Assembly (NCBI GenBank): GCA_036426205.1
Contig: CM071567.1
Location: 289,913,141-289,977,140, forward strand
Source: Ascaphus truei
Lineage: Eukaryota; Chordata; Amphibia; Anura; Ascaphidae
DNA length: 64,000 nt
Direction: 5' to 3'
Below, in pieces: positions 30,208 through 41,439 of this stretch. The translations under genes and the position numbers were made by a program. The notes beneath the pieces were generated by a model that saw only the letters and a list, made by a program, of their open reading frames with translations, did no database searches and was not told the DNA's origin. Position 1 is the stretch's first letter. Each line of letters starts with the position of its first letter.

Positions 30208-31085
30208 TGGAGCATTTTGAGTGAACAAGGACATTGGGGACATAGCCAGCAATATCCAGCTGTCTGGCAGTGATTTGTATGCTGGTGCTGCTCGGGTAAA
30301 TATTTCGCATCATGGTGAGGGCGAAGACTAACACAGTGACCGGAGATTTGGAGACGTAATCTCGGAGGAGACGTGACGTCACCACGCCGCCGCGTGATGC
30401 GAACAGCCACGGAGGACGGGAGCAGTGAGTGAAGCGGGGTGGTCCGCAGACCAAAAAGCGGACAAACAACGAAGGGGGGAAAAACGCCACACCATACCCT
30501 GAAGTAGCGTGAGTACTACTAGACATTAGGTGCAGTCACAGAGAACACACGGCCCTTAACTACGGGTTTGCAACATATTAAGAGTACCCCGCCCTCAGGG
30601 CTCTGGACATTACAGAGAGTGCATAAATAAATGACTCCATACCCCTGGAAGTTTGGCAATAACATCGCATGTGGTTATAAGACATTGTGCAAGGAGTTAA
30701 CTGGAACTGTGTAAGTCCACGGATAACTACCCTTGATGAGTGTGAGAAGCTCTAAATTCTCAAACGCTTACCCAAACTCACAAAGTGTGAGTATTTTACT
30801 TTATTGTCTTTTTATTAATTTTACAATAAACTGTGTTACACTTGTATGTGTCCCACTTCTCTTCTTATATGTGACACTGCACACGAGGATACGGTTCCTG
30901 TAGATGACCTGTTGCTGGTGTCTGGATCATCATTCATCGTTCCTGATCCCAGAGTGGATACAAGGCCTGATTTTATTCAACCTGTTGTAAGTGCAATCTT
31001 ACCATCCAATAGACCAATTGTTTGAACGTATTACCCTATGTTTGCTCTTTCTTGTTTTTTACTTGGCCTAGGTCATTCTTGTTTG

Positions 31086-31357
31086 GATATATATATATTT
31101 ATTCACACCGTGTGAAGTAACCAAACACAACAGTTTGAGCTGTTGAGTTGTGTTTGTTTACTTCACATGTTTGAATAAATACATTTTTTGACAACATCAT
31201 CTTGCTGAGTGCTGCAGATTTTTCTCTTTTCTATATTGTTTTGGACTGGTTTGGGATCCTAGTCTTTCTACTGGCACCCCATATTAGACATTATATTATA
31301 TAATTTTTTTTGTTTTTGGAGTGCACCAGGCATCATTGTATTTTGGAGATAAATATA
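31086..31357. other. PLE-like 3' sequence and short hairpin
   Basis: No gene. A hairpin-like inverted repeat (GTGTGAAGTAACCAAACACA, about 31107-31126) lies next to AATAAATAC near 31172, resembling the 3' untranslated ends of the neighbouring PLEs. Confidence 0.35.
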
Positions 31358-31392
31358 ACACACACCACACACACACACACAAACACAAACCA

Positions 31393-31441
<49 letters not shown>

Positions 31442-31485
31442 ACACACACACACACACCACAACACACACACAAACACAACACACA
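31358..31485 (+). repeat. (CA)n microsatellite
   Basis: Nearly pure CA over about 125 bases with a few interruptions. Cys/Val-rich or His/Thr-rich frames across it are artefacts of the dinucleotide. Confidence 0.95.
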
Positions 31486-31638
31486 TATATATATTATAAA
31501 CAAACAAACAACAACAAGTTTTCTTACTTACCTTGAGTGCTGTCTTGTGTCTACTCCAGCGGAGTGGATTACTTTTCTCTATCTTGGTATAGGAACATGC
31601 ACCTAAAACGATTTATGGTAGTTGGAGTGCCGGTCGCT

Positions 31639-31644
31639 ATTATA

Positions 31645-31688
<44 letters not shown>

Positions 31689-31692
31689 TAAT
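31639..31692. repeat. (TA)n microsatellite
   Basis: About 50 bases of TA with two interruptions. Confidence 0.92.
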
Positions 31693-32262
31693 ATTAAAAA
31701 AAGAAAAGAAAAAAAACAGGCACAAACATAGTGCATTAACATAATAAAATTGTATTCCAAGGAACAAAAATCTTTCAAATGCCCACACAAAGGTTTAAAG
31801 CGATAAATAGCATGTATGAGATTGGCTCTCATGTGCCGTCAGCTTAGTCTCGTCGTGTAGCTCCAGGTACTGGCGTCGTCACGTGACTCCCTCGTGTAGC
31901 CGGTGAACCGGAAGCGGAGAAGCTTGCACTCAGTGTGTTTGGCTGGGTAGAGACACTCTGGACAGAAAAAGTCCTCCAAGTTCTCTATGGTTGGGTTGGA
32001 TTAAGGCCATGTGATACACACAAGGGATAAAGTCTCTGGCAAAATTAGCCTCAGTGCTCGTGGGCAAATGGCGGTCCCAAACTAGTCACGCCCTACGCGT
32101 TTTGTCATCGTTGTTTGTTTACATGCAAGTTCTACTTATTGTGGTATTCCCATATGCACTTATGGTTCACATGACATAGTCTGGCTCTGCCCTCTAGTAA
32201 TGTCAGTACATTCCATCATGATCCCCACCACTCCTCCACACTCCCCCACACTCCCCCACACC
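31693..32262 (-). other. PLE-type untranslated region with a hammerhead remnant
   Basis: No ORF. At 32085-32112 the minus strand reads AAAACGCGTAGGGCGTGAC, the 3' half of the same hammerhead type as in PLE-B (stem III AC-GC-GT and the stem I strand GGGCGTGAC). The CTGANGA half and stem II are missing or collapsed to CGATGACA. CCCCCACACT runs near 32240 form a short tandem repeat. Confidence 0.45.
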
Positions 32263-32800
32263 TATATGTCCCTGGTTTAATTATGTTTCACTTATGTATG
32301 GCACAACTTGCTTTACTTCTTTAGATATCCTCTAACTGTTGCCCCTGACATATCAATCAGAGCTCAGACCCATTGGTAACCATGACAATGGATGCAATAC
32401 ACAGCTGGGTGATTAGCAGTATGGAGGTATCTTATGTAAGCTTAATCAACACATGACATCAGAGCTGCAGGTTTCTTGTGTTATTTTAATTGGGTGATGG
32501 TGATTGGTTAATTGACTTTCAGTGTTTGATATATATGTCCCTGGTTTTATTATGCTTCACTTATGTATGGCACAACCTGCTTTACTTCTTTAGATATCCT
32601 CTCCCTGTTGCCCCTGACATATAAATCAGAGCTCAGACCCATTGGTAACCATGACAATGGATGCAATACACAGCTGGGTGATTAGCAGTATGGAGGTATC
32701 TTATGTAAGCTTAATCAACACATGACATCAGAGCTGCAGGTTTCTTGTGTTAATTTAATTGGGTGATGGTGATTGGTTAATTGACTTTCACTGTTTGATG
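32263..32800 (+). repeat. 269-bp tandem duplication
   Basis: Two adjacent copies, 32263-32531 and 32532-about 32800, both starting TATATGTCCCTGG and ending near CAGTGTTTGAT. They differ at only a few bases. No ORF. Confidence 0.85.
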
Positions 32801-32839
32801 TATATATATATATGTGGTGAACTGTGTCATTCTCCCTTT

Positions 32840-32890
32840 ATGTCACCCTGAGGAAGGTCCCATTCTGTAGGACCGAAACGTTGGGTTTCT
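32840..32890 (+). ncRNA. Hammerhead-like motif in a PLE 3' region
   Basis: CTGAGGA at 32848-32854, stem II GGTCC/GGACC (32856-32860 with 32870-32874), and GAAAC at 32875-32879. The part after GAAAC (GTTGGGT) leaves stem III with no loop and stem I weakly paired, so this is a degenerate or non-cleaving version. A PLE-like 3' tail follows up to the TA microsatellite at 32978. Confidence 0.45.
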
Positions 32891-32977
32891 GGATGTATTT
32901 TTGCTGTCACTAATACACTTTGATTTTCAACATTGAGTGCTGTCTCTTGTTTACCAATCCTTGGAACGGTAACGTAT

Positions 32978-32979
32978 AA

Positions 32980-33015
<36 letters not shown>

Positions 33016-33068
33016 GTATATATATATATATATTATATATATATATATATATATTATATAGATATATA
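32978..33068. repeat. (TA)n and short (CA)n microsatellite
   Basis: About 90 bases of TA with an internal ACACACACAC patch at 33004-33015. Confidence 0.9.
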
Positions 33069-35214
33069 ATATATATTATAAACAAACAAACAACAACAAC
33101 AACTAAAGAACCAGTGCTCAATTTGGTAAGTGACTAAAATAACAGTGGAGTAACTTAAGAGGCAGTAGGCAGTCAGAATAAAAAACTAATTCAATTAACT
33201 AAAGGAAAAAATGCAGTTCCATAAAGGTTAATCCCAATCCATAAACCATGAAAAACAAAAGAGAAAGGAATGCAATACACCAATAGAAAACAAAAATATC
33301 AATTTAATTAGACAGACAAATAATACCCCTAAGTTGATAAACTTTAAGAATCGTTTGATAATACAATCATATATAAAAAACAACAATGATTAAAAACAAT
33401 AAGATCCATCACAAGCTGAAATTCATATGAAGATGATATATACTGTATATATCCTCAGACAGGATATATCCTAACAGACATTCAAATTAGTGTGGAACTA
33501 ACTTCATGAGGGGAGATGGAGCAGATGAAGGAGGTGTCCTCCTTAACACCAATATAGTCCAGAGATAACGGAGATGTTACAGTCAATCCAGTTGGATAAA
33601 ATATGTATATAAACGTTCAGTTTGACCTCACCAAAATCGCACCCAGGACTGATAGGAGCAAATTGAGTTATTTATGTGTATGTCCACATTTTCATATATT
33701 TTTGTTTATTTTACTGTTTACATATGAATACTTGTGTCCACGTATATGATGATTATATATGCAGTATATGTGTGTATGCACTTTTTACATGAATGTACAC
33801 ACCTATTTTTATTTAATTTTATTTACATTCTTCTATTTTTGAGTCTGTTTTCAACATATGTCTATGCTTAATGTTGTTATGTACATATATATATATCTCA
33901 ATTTTTCCAGATTCATAATTTTTATTACAATTTATATGAAAAAGCTATTTTTCATTCTAAATTTTTTATTTTATTATTTTTATTATTATTTTTTGATATT
34001 TAGTATTTATCATCCTGTGATTAATATAAGGCTTTGGATTATATATATATATATATATATCATAGTTATTTTATATTTATTTATTTTATGATTATTGGTA
34101 TGTAAAATGTAATAATATCTTTTTTCTTTTTTCTTAATTTGATTTACCTTATTATATATGTTTTATATTGCAGACCTATTCTAATCAGCTTAGATTTTTT
34201 GTGTTATATATTGTCTCTATCCTAGTTTCATTGATGGTCATTATCTGTATGTATTTCTCTTTAAGAGACATCATATTTGTCTTCCCACTAATTAACCTAT
34301 CAGGTTTAACTCATCCCTATCAATGTCCGACAGCTGACTATGAGAGGAGTGCTTAATTGCATGTGAGGAGTGAGAGCAACCATTTCAGTTTTATTGGCGG
34401 AACAAAGTGGAAGGCTGCATTTATCTGTCTGTCTGGCTGAGTCTGAGTCTGACACGAGTGAATATTCAACTTGAACGAATACAGCTGTATTGTGTGAGGG
34501 GGTAATCCAGGAAGTGGAAGTGGAACAGCGTCTCCAGTGTTACCCGGATCAGCATCACATGTTCATCTCCAGCGTGATTTCGTTGGTGTGCTCACGGAGG
34601 GACGCGCAGACCCCTGTGGTCATCGCGGTTACATCCTTTGGTGAGACCTTTCCTTAATCCCTTGCCTATGCTATTTGCTACCCCACACCCCCATCTATAG
34701 AGGTCATTATTAGCCTGATTTTTCCACGTTTGCATCCGCAATCTATCATCTGACGGGTACGTTACCTCTCCCCATTTGTTGCTCTAGTCATTTGCTACCT
34801 ATCGAGTTAATATTCCTCCCACATCTCACTGAGTCCTACATTTGCGCTATTGGACATTTTTTTGGTCACATTTCCCTTCTTTTTTATTTTCAAGAGTTCT
34901 CTTGTTTTTTATTGTCATATATTGTGTTCATTGTGTCTATTGGCATCATTGTGTTTGTTTTTATCTGTTCAGTCACCTAGCCTTCCTTGCTTCATTAATA
35001 AATGTTCCTGTTTTTTATTGCTACACAGGATTGCGCCTTTTTGCTTTCTTCCATTTAATCAGGATAGGCATATCCTCATTAGGGCTGCAACCTGCTAGCT
35101 CATTTCACCTGAGTCAGTGCATTTATTAGTCACCCATTTATTCCCTTATAATATTTCGTTTGTGTTAGTCCTATCGCTGATTTCTTTCTGATATATATAT
35201 TATATATAATATAA
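33069..35214. other. AT-rich PLE-like non-coding sequence, no gene seen
   Basis: About 2.1 kb with only chance ORFs rich in Phe, Ile and Tyr. A more GC-rich island lies at 34340-34770. The style matches the untranslated regions of the PLEs on either side, but I cannot align it to a specific one by eye. TA tracts occur at 34039-34060 and 35196-35214. Confidence 0.35.
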
Positions 35215-35475
35215 TTCTCACCTTCCTTATCTCAGTTTTAACACCCTTTCAGTGCCTTTCTGTTCTATATTCTTCCTTTTTGTTTCCCAATCCCTGTCTA
35301 AGTCGTAGATACCTTTGTATATCAGTATTGCTGACCTGAAGAAGAGAGGAAAACACTCGAAAGCTTTTCCTATGACATAAATTGTTAGTCCAAATAAAAG
35401 GTATCACCTGATACTGAAGAACTAATTTATTCTGTACTATCGCAACTGGACTAACACGGCGATTTCCATTTTATA
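35215..35475 (+). repeat. PLE-D left copy: 3' end fragment (palindrome arm)
   Basis: Reverse complement of 41079-about 41340. It contains AATAAA near 35393 and ends at the TA where the Tc1-A transposon begins. It is the 3' end of a PLE, truncated on its 5' side at a TA microsatellite. With the right arm it forms a tail-to-tail palindrome. Confidence 0.78.
35330..35373 (+). ncRNA. Hammerhead-like motif, PLE-D left copy
   Basis: CTGAAGA at 35336-35342, a stem II candidate GAGAG/CACTC (about 35344-35358), then GAAAG at 35359-35363 followed by CTTTT. Position 15.2 is G paired with C. Stem I is weak. Same order as the PLE-B motif, but more diverged. Confidence 0.4.
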
Positions 35476-36444
35476 TGCAGTTGTGTGAAAAAGAAAGTAC
35501 ACCCTCTTTGAATTCTATGGTTTTACATATCAGCAGGACATAATAACAACCATCTGTTCCTTAGAAGGTCTTAAAACTAGGTAAATACAACCTCAGATGA
35601 ACAACAACACATAGAGACAATAGGAAAAACCTGGCGCTTACCTTAAGCTTAATATATAGGGTGTGCTTACAATGTGGCAGTAAGTTAGACCACGCTTTTT
35701 AGCAGATGCTTTGAGCCAGCATGAAGTCCCCTGCTTCAACCCCAGGGAAGGGTAATCCGGAACCCTTATAAAGATACAGAAACATACAAGCAATAGGGGA
35801 GCGTGGGATTAGAAAACATATAAGAATAAAAAAACATAAAATTACTGTGGTTACAATAATGTTGCTGGGGTTGGTGAGATTATTAAATACACTTACACGC
35901 CCATGTGCAACGGACACGGTAATATGGTCTCTTTAAGCAATTCCAGTCACTTCAACACAGGTTATGGTGGTTCAGAGGGTTTTGAATAAATAATATAAAA
36001 TATATACTCTGTACACACACGGCCAAGTGTGAGTCCTTGCAGGAAATTGGTAACTTTGGGGTTAATTAACCCATCCGCATCTCCCCCATTGTAGACTCTT
36101 CTTTATTTGCAACCAGCATGGGGTTCTAACCCCGGTCTTGGCATCAGATGGGGACTCTCCCCAGGTGGTATTAGGGGGGTAGTTGAGAAAGTGAGGCACG
36201 TTGTCAGTGGGGTTTAAAACACATTTATTAGTTAAAAGCAATTAATAAACAGGGCTCACATACATACATAGAGGTTGGACCCCTGGCCTCCTCGTGCAGT
36301 CCGGATACAGTTTAAGCAGCCGTTTTTGCTGATCATGCGTCCGTGATGCAGGAGAAAAAAACCTTTCCTCCTTGTCCTGCAATTGCTGCTTGGTTGATCC
36401 GGCTACGGGAGCCACGTTGGGCCAAATTCAGCTGGAACTTAGAG

Positions 36445-36485
36445 CTACCGTTTCGCCGAGTCACTCGCTTCCTCAGCTCATATGC
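36445..36485 (-). ncRNA. Degenerate hammerhead motif, PLE-E left arm
   Basis: Minus-strand CTGAGGA (36476-36470) and GAAAC with stem II GAG/CTC. Relative to the right-arm copy, stem II is mispaired at one position and stem III has lost a base (ACGGTA instead of ACGCGTA). It probably does not cleave. Confidence 0.55.
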
Positions 36486-37431
36486 TGACGTAGAGGGGGG
36501 TCTCTGAGTTTTATATAGACCCCCTGTGTAATCAAAGTCTAATTGGGGGGCGGGCTGTGTTTATAAAGCCCTAATTACAATGTTTTATTGATGAGATTTA
36601 CATATTTAATGTTCTGTGAGTCACATTACATTGTCTTTCAGAATTGATTTAAACTAGAACAATCATGTATACTTAGATTAATAACCTACCTATCAGGGGT
36701 TAATTATGACTGCAGTAAATATATGCTGCTTCTTAATTCTTTTTGAATAATTTTGTGCAGCCTTATTAAATCTATTTTTAAACTTCACACACATTTCAAC
36801 AATTTTATACAAATTCCATTAAAATTAAACAGTATTTGGTCTTAAGACCTCCAATGGGGTCCTTCTAATCATATGGCAGAGTTAGTCTATGAGATTATAG
36901 CTCACAGTGTACTTGCTTCTAAACCTGCACATTTAAAAAATTACTCTCTGTAATTTACAACTTCATACAAATTGGTAAAACATTTTGGCTATCAAATTGC
37001 CCAAATCCTTAATGTAAAAACAGATAACCCACCCCGTCGGGTTATACAGTAGTTAAAAACAATTATAAATGGATCATACGCAATATTGTTCCATATTATA
37101 AGATAATCATTTTTCGATATTATATAGTCTAACAACACAAACATTATAATCACTTTAAATCTAAAAACTATGAACTAAAAAACTAAAAACTAAAAACAGG
37201 ACTGACAACTCAAGAGAGAACTGGCGTTGAACAAAGAGAGAAAGAAAATCTAGAGAACTGAAGAGCAAAGGGAACTGTAAAAGAAGAAGGGGAGAGGGGG
37301 AATACAGTCAAACCCACATCGAATCCGATTTTCTTATGGTTCTAGATAGGTGATAAAAGGTTCCTCCTTCATAACTCTATATGGTTTAATGAATGCCTCA
37401 GTAGCCCAGTAAAATTTAATTAAAATTTAGA

Positions 37432-37646
37432 ATTCAATTATTCAATTGAATGCGGCGATATCGAGGTCGACGTTGAGGCCTGAGGGGGACATGGATTTCA
37501 AGCGGTATATCCAAAACGTCTCCCTCTGACGTAAACGTCTCAATCTATCACCCCCCCTCCAGTTCTCAGGGACCACCTCTAATCCCTATAAGTAGTCCTG
37601 AGGGGTCCCCCCCATGTTTCTGTGATAAAACTTCTTTTACAACTGG
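37432..37646 (-). pseudogene. PLE-E endonuclease C-terminus
   Basis: A minus-strand frame reads EVVPENWRGGDRLRRLRQRE, then TFWIYRLKSM and LNVDLDIAAF followed by a stop. This is the conserved tail of the Penelope GIY-YIG endonuclease; compare the RETFWIHQLGTL block in PLE-A. The GIY-YIG core itself is missing because the copy is cut by the MITE at 37647 and 5'-truncated. Confidence 0.75.
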
Positions 37647-38031
37647 CGACACACTTTATTCGAGCTCGGCTAGTCCCACGAATTCGGGTATACCGGGTGT
37701 ATTGAGGTTTGGACTGTTTTCTCTGCCCGAGTGCATTGAGGTATTTTCCAGGCAGGGATTGAAGCTTTTATTCCCGCTGGCTGCAATACTGCACAGTAAT
37801 ATTCATATATATACTGCATTACATTCATGAATTTATGCATCTGGTAGAACACGCTAAGCATTGCAGCCTATTAAATCCTAATCATTATCATTTAACAGAT
37901 CAGCCCCCGCTCAGCCAGGCATGAACCCAGGCTGGGAAGGCAACGCAACGGGGCTTGTCAGAGGTGAGGAGCGGCGCATTCCAGGTATCTGCCAGGTACA
38001 TACTGGGTATTTGCTCGAATAAAGTGTGTCG
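37647..38031. mobile_element. MITE with perfect 19-bp inverted ends
   Basis: Begins CGACACACTTTATTCGAGC and ends with its exact reverse complement, 385 bases in total, with no ORF that looks real. It sits at the axis of the PLE-E dimer, inside the endonuclease gene of the left copy. I see no unambiguous target-site duplication, so the superfamily is left open. Confidence 0.75.
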
Positions 38032-38859
38032 GTGCAGTACAGTTCCCTTCTTTTACAGTTCCCTTTGCTCTTCAGTTCTCTAGATTTTCTTTCTCTCTTT
38101 GTTCAACGCCAGTTCTCTCTTGAGTTGTCAGTCCTGTTTTTAGTTTTTTAGTTTTTTAGTTCATAGTTTTTAGATTTAAAGTGATTATAATGTTTTGTGT
38201 GTTTAGACTATTATAATATCGAAAAATGATTAATCTATAATATGGAACATATTGCGTATGATCCATTTATAATTGTTTTTAACTACTGTATAACCCCGAC
38301 GGGGATTTTTATCTGCTTTTTACATTAAAGGATTTGGGCAATTTGATAGCCAAAATGTTTTTACCAATTTGTATGAAGTTGTAAATTTACATGAGAGTAA
38401 TTTTTTAAAATGTGCAGGTTTAAGAAGCAAGTACACTGTGAGCTATAATCTCCATATGACTAACTCTGCCATATGATTAGATGGACCCCATTGGAGGTCT
38501 TAAGACCAAAATACTTGTTAATTTTAATGGAATTTGTATAAAATTGTTGAAATGTGTGTGAAGTTTAAAAATAGATTTAATAAGGCTCAGACAAAATTAT
38601 CTCATAAAAGAATTAAGAAGCATGTATTTTACTGCAGTCATAAATTAACCCCTGATAGGTAGGGTTATTAATCTAAGTATACATGATTGTTCTAGTTTAA
38701 ATCCAATTCTGAAAGACAATGTAATGTGACTACAGAACATTAAATATGTAAATCTCATCAATAAAACATTGTAATTAGGGCTTTATTAAACACAGCCCGC
38801 CCCAATTAGACTTTGATTACACAGGGGGTCTATATAAAACTCAGAGACCCCCTCTACGT

Positions 38860-38910
38860 CAGCATATGAGCCTGAGGAAGCCGATGACTCGGCGAAACGC
38901 GTAGCTCTAA
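38860..38910 (+). ncRNA. Hammerhead ribozyme motif, PLE-E right arm
   Basis: The best-formed hammerhead in the window. Core CTGAGGA at 38872-38878; five-pair stem II GCCGA/TCGGC around TGAC; GAA at 38894-38896; stem III AC-GC-GT; predicted cleavage after A38903. Stem I pairs GAGC (38868-38871) with GCTC (38904-38907). All invariant core bases match. Confidence 0.82.
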
Positions 38911-39836
38911 GTTCCAGCTGAATTTGGCCCAACGTGGCTCCCGTAGCCGGATCAACCAAGCAGCAATTGCAGACAAGGAGGAAAGGTTTTTTTCTCCTGC
39001 ATCACGGACGCATGATCAGCAAAAACGGCTGCTTAAACTGTATCCTGGACTGCACGAGGAGGCCAGGGGTCCAACCTCTATGTATGTATGTGAGCCCTGT
39101 TTTATTAATTGCTTTTAAACTAATAAATGTGTTTTAAACCCCACTGACAACGTGCCTCACTTTCTCCAACTACCCCCCCCTAATACCACCACTGGGGAGA
39201 GTCCCCATCTGATGCCCAAGACCGGGGTTAGAACCCCATGCTGGTTGCAAATAAAGAAGAGTCTACACTGGGGGGAGATGCGGATGGGTTAATTTAACCC
39301 CAAAGTTACCAATTTCCTGCAAGGACTCACACTTGGCCGTGTGAGTACAGATGTATTTATATATTTATTTATTTCAAAACCCTCTGAACCACCATAACCT
39401 GTTGTTGGAAGTGACTGGAATTGCTTAAAGAGACCATATTACCGTGTCCGCTTGCACATGGCCGTGTAAGTGTATTTAATAATCTCACCAACCCCCAGCA
39501 ACATTATTGTAACCACAGTAATTTTATTGTTTTTTATTCTTATATGTTTTTCTAATCCCATGCTCCCCTATTGCTTGTATGTTTCTGAACAACAACACAT
39601 GACATATTACACCGTGTCATGATTTATTTATCAAAAATAAAGCCAAAATTGAGAAGCTATGTGTGAAAAACTAAGTATAACCTAACTGCTTCCATAGGAA
39701 TTAAGATGCTAAGTAGAAGACAGGTGCTGCTAATCAAATGCCCTTGATTAATTGATCATCAGCAAGTGTGACAACCTCTATAAAAGCTGAAGTTTTAGCA
39801 GTTTGTGGTCTGGAGCATTCTTTGTGTGTTAATACT

Positions 39837-40863
39837 ATGCCAAGGAGGAAAGACATCAGCAATGATCTTAGAGAAGCAATTGTTGCTGCCCATCAATCTG
39901 GGAAGGGTTATAAGGCCATTTCCAAACAATTTCAAGTCCATCATTCTACAGTGAGAAAGATTATTCAAAAGTGGAAAACATTCAAGACAGTTGCCAATCT
40001 TCCCAGGAGTGCACGTCCCAGCAAATTCACCCCAAGGTCAGACCGTGCAATGCTCAGAGAAATTGCAAAAAAATCCAAGAGTTACATCTCAGACTCTACA
40101 GGCCTCAGTTAGCATGTTAAATGTTAAAGTTCATGACAGTACAATTAGAAAAAGACTGAAAAAGTATGGTTTGTTTGAAAGGGTTGCCAGGAGAAAGCCT
40201 CCTCTCTAAAAAGAACATGGCAGCACGGCTTAGGTTTGCAAAGTTACATCTGATCAAACCACAGGACTTCTGGAACAATGTCCTTTGGACAGACAAGACC
40301 AAAGTGGAGATGTTTGGCCATAATGCACAGCGCCACGTTTGGCGAAAACCAAACACATCATATCAGCACAAACACCTCATACCAACTGTCAAGCACAGTG
40401 GTGGGGGGGTGATGTTTGGGCTTGTTTTGCAGCCACAGGACCTGGGAACCTTGCAGTCATTGAGTCGACCATGAACTGCTCTGTATACCAAAGTATTCTA
40501 GAGTCAAATGTGAGGCCATCTGTCCAACAGCTAAAGCTTGGCCAAAATTGGGTCATGCAACACGACAATGATCCCAAGCACACCAGCAAATCTACAACAG
40601 AATGGCTGAAATGGAAAAGAATCAAGTTGTTGCAATGGGCCAGTCAACGTGCAGACCTCAACCTGATTGAAATTCTGTGGCTGGACCTTAAGAGAGCTGT
40701 GCATAAACAAATGCCCACTAACCTCAATGAACTGAAGCAACGTTGTAAAGAAGAGTGGGCCAAAATTCCTCCACAACGATGTGAGAGACTGATAAAGTCA
40801 TACAGAAAACGATTAATTCAATTATTGCTGCTAAAGGTTATTCCACAAGCTATTGAATCATAA
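39837..40863 (+). pseudogene. Tc1-A transposase (frameshifted)
   Basis: A Tc1-family DDE transposase. The start ATG at 39837 begins MPRRKDIS. An N-terminal helix-turn-helix follows (YKAISKQFQVHHSTVRKIIQ) with a second one before about 40150. The catalytic core has aspartate 1 in LWTDKTKVEMFG near 40285, aspartate 2 in MQHDNDPKHT near 40555, and the third acidic residue as glutamate in LNLIEILWLDLK near 40660. The HSGGGVM block near 40400 is present. Three frames are used, changing near 40095, 40160-40200 and 40400. Apart from those shifts the protein is full length (about 340 residues). Confidence 0.88.
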
Positions 40864-41078
40864 GGTTTACTTATTTTTTCACACATGGCTTCTCCATTTT
40901 GGCTTTATTTTTGTTAATTAAATCATGACACAGTGTAATATGTCATGTGTTGTTGTTCATCTGAGGTTGTATTTACCTAATTTTAAGACCTGCTAAGGAA
41001 AAGATGATTGTTATTATGTCCTGATATGTAAAACCATATAATTCAAAGAGGGTGTACTTTCTTTTTCACACAACTGCA

Positions 41079-41345
41079 TATAAAACGGAAATTGCCGTGT
41101 TAGTCCAGTTGCGATAGTGCAGAATAAATTATTTCTTCAGTATCAGGTGATACCTTTTTATTTGGACTAACAATTTATGTCATAGGAAAAGCTTTCGAGT
41201 GTTTTCCTCTCTTCTTCAGGTCAAGCAATACTGATATACAAAGGTATCTACGACTTAGACTGGGATTGGGAAATAAAAAGGAAGAATATAGAACAGAAAG
41301 GCACTGAAAGGGTGTTAAAACTGAGATAAGGAAGGTGAGAATTAG
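41079..41345 (-). repeat. PLE-D right copy: 3' end (palindrome arm)
   Basis: Reverse complement of 35215-35475. It continues on the minus strand from the endonuclease at 41790-41440 and ends at the TA next to Tc1-A. Confidence 0.78.
41188..41224 (-). ncRNA. Hammerhead-like motif, PLE-D right copy
   Basis: Minus-strand CTGAAGA (41219-41213), stem II GAGAG/CACTC, then GAAAG. Mirror of 35330-35373 and equally diverged in stem III and stem I. Confidence 0.4.
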
Positions 41346-41439
41346 GGATGGGTGGCTGTACATCCACAGCAGCACAGAGGGGGAGAGGATGCAGGGGGGG
41401 AGGCACAATGGCAGGGAGGACCATTACAATAAATTATGA

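Larger units (their letters stand above)
26374..31085. repeat. 4.7 kb palindrome of two head-to-head PLE copies (PLE-B)
   Basis: Left arm 26374-28798 and right arm 28832-31085 are imperfect reverse complements. The outer ends share ATCCAAACAAGAATGACCTA and the inner ends share GAGTTACAA / TTGTAACTC, with a spacer of about 33 bases. Each arm carries the end of a GIY-YIG endonuclease near the axis and a hammerhead motif about 1.3-1.5 kb further out, both pointing away from the axis. Both PLE copies are 5'-truncated at almost the same point and joined at their 5' sides. Confidence 0.85.
35613..39585. mobile_element. PLE-E inverted dimer inserted in the Tc1-A inverted repeat
   Basis: Flanked by a perfect 15-base duplication TGAACAACAACACAT (35598-35612 and 39586-39600), so the whole 3,973-base block entered as one unit. 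A minus-strand PLE copy (about 37646-35613: endonuclease C-terminus, long 3' region) is joined head-to-head to a plus-strand copy of the 3' region only (38032-39585). Matching arms run at about 35786-37300 and 38040-39585. The left copy extends about 170 bases beyond the end of the right copy. A MITE (37647-38031) lies at the axis. Confidence 0.85.
35476..41078 (+). mobile_element. Tc1-A: Tc1-like DNA transposon split by a 4 kb PLE insertion
   Basis: Ends TGCAGTTGTGTGAAAAAG and its reverse complement, flanked by TA at 35474-35475 and 41079-41080. The terminal inverted repeats are about 215 bases (35476-35612 continuing at 39601-39670; mirrored at 40866-41078). Without the insertion at 35613-39585 and one copy of the duplication the element is about 1.6 kb, the usual Tc1 size. 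The transposase is at 39837-40863. Confidence 0.9.

Noticed and set aside
31296..31606. Cys/Val- or His/Thr-rich ORFs
   Set aside because: Translations of the CA microsatellite; the same applies to 55404-55980 and 59917-60247.
32085..32112. A complete hammerhead
   Set aside because: Only the GAAAC/stem III/stem I half is present; the CTGANGA box and stem II are lost, so it is noted as a remnant only.
33858..35129. Phe/Ile/Leu-rich ORFs as membrane proteins
   Set aside because: They follow T-rich composition, overlap in several frames and show no conserved pattern.
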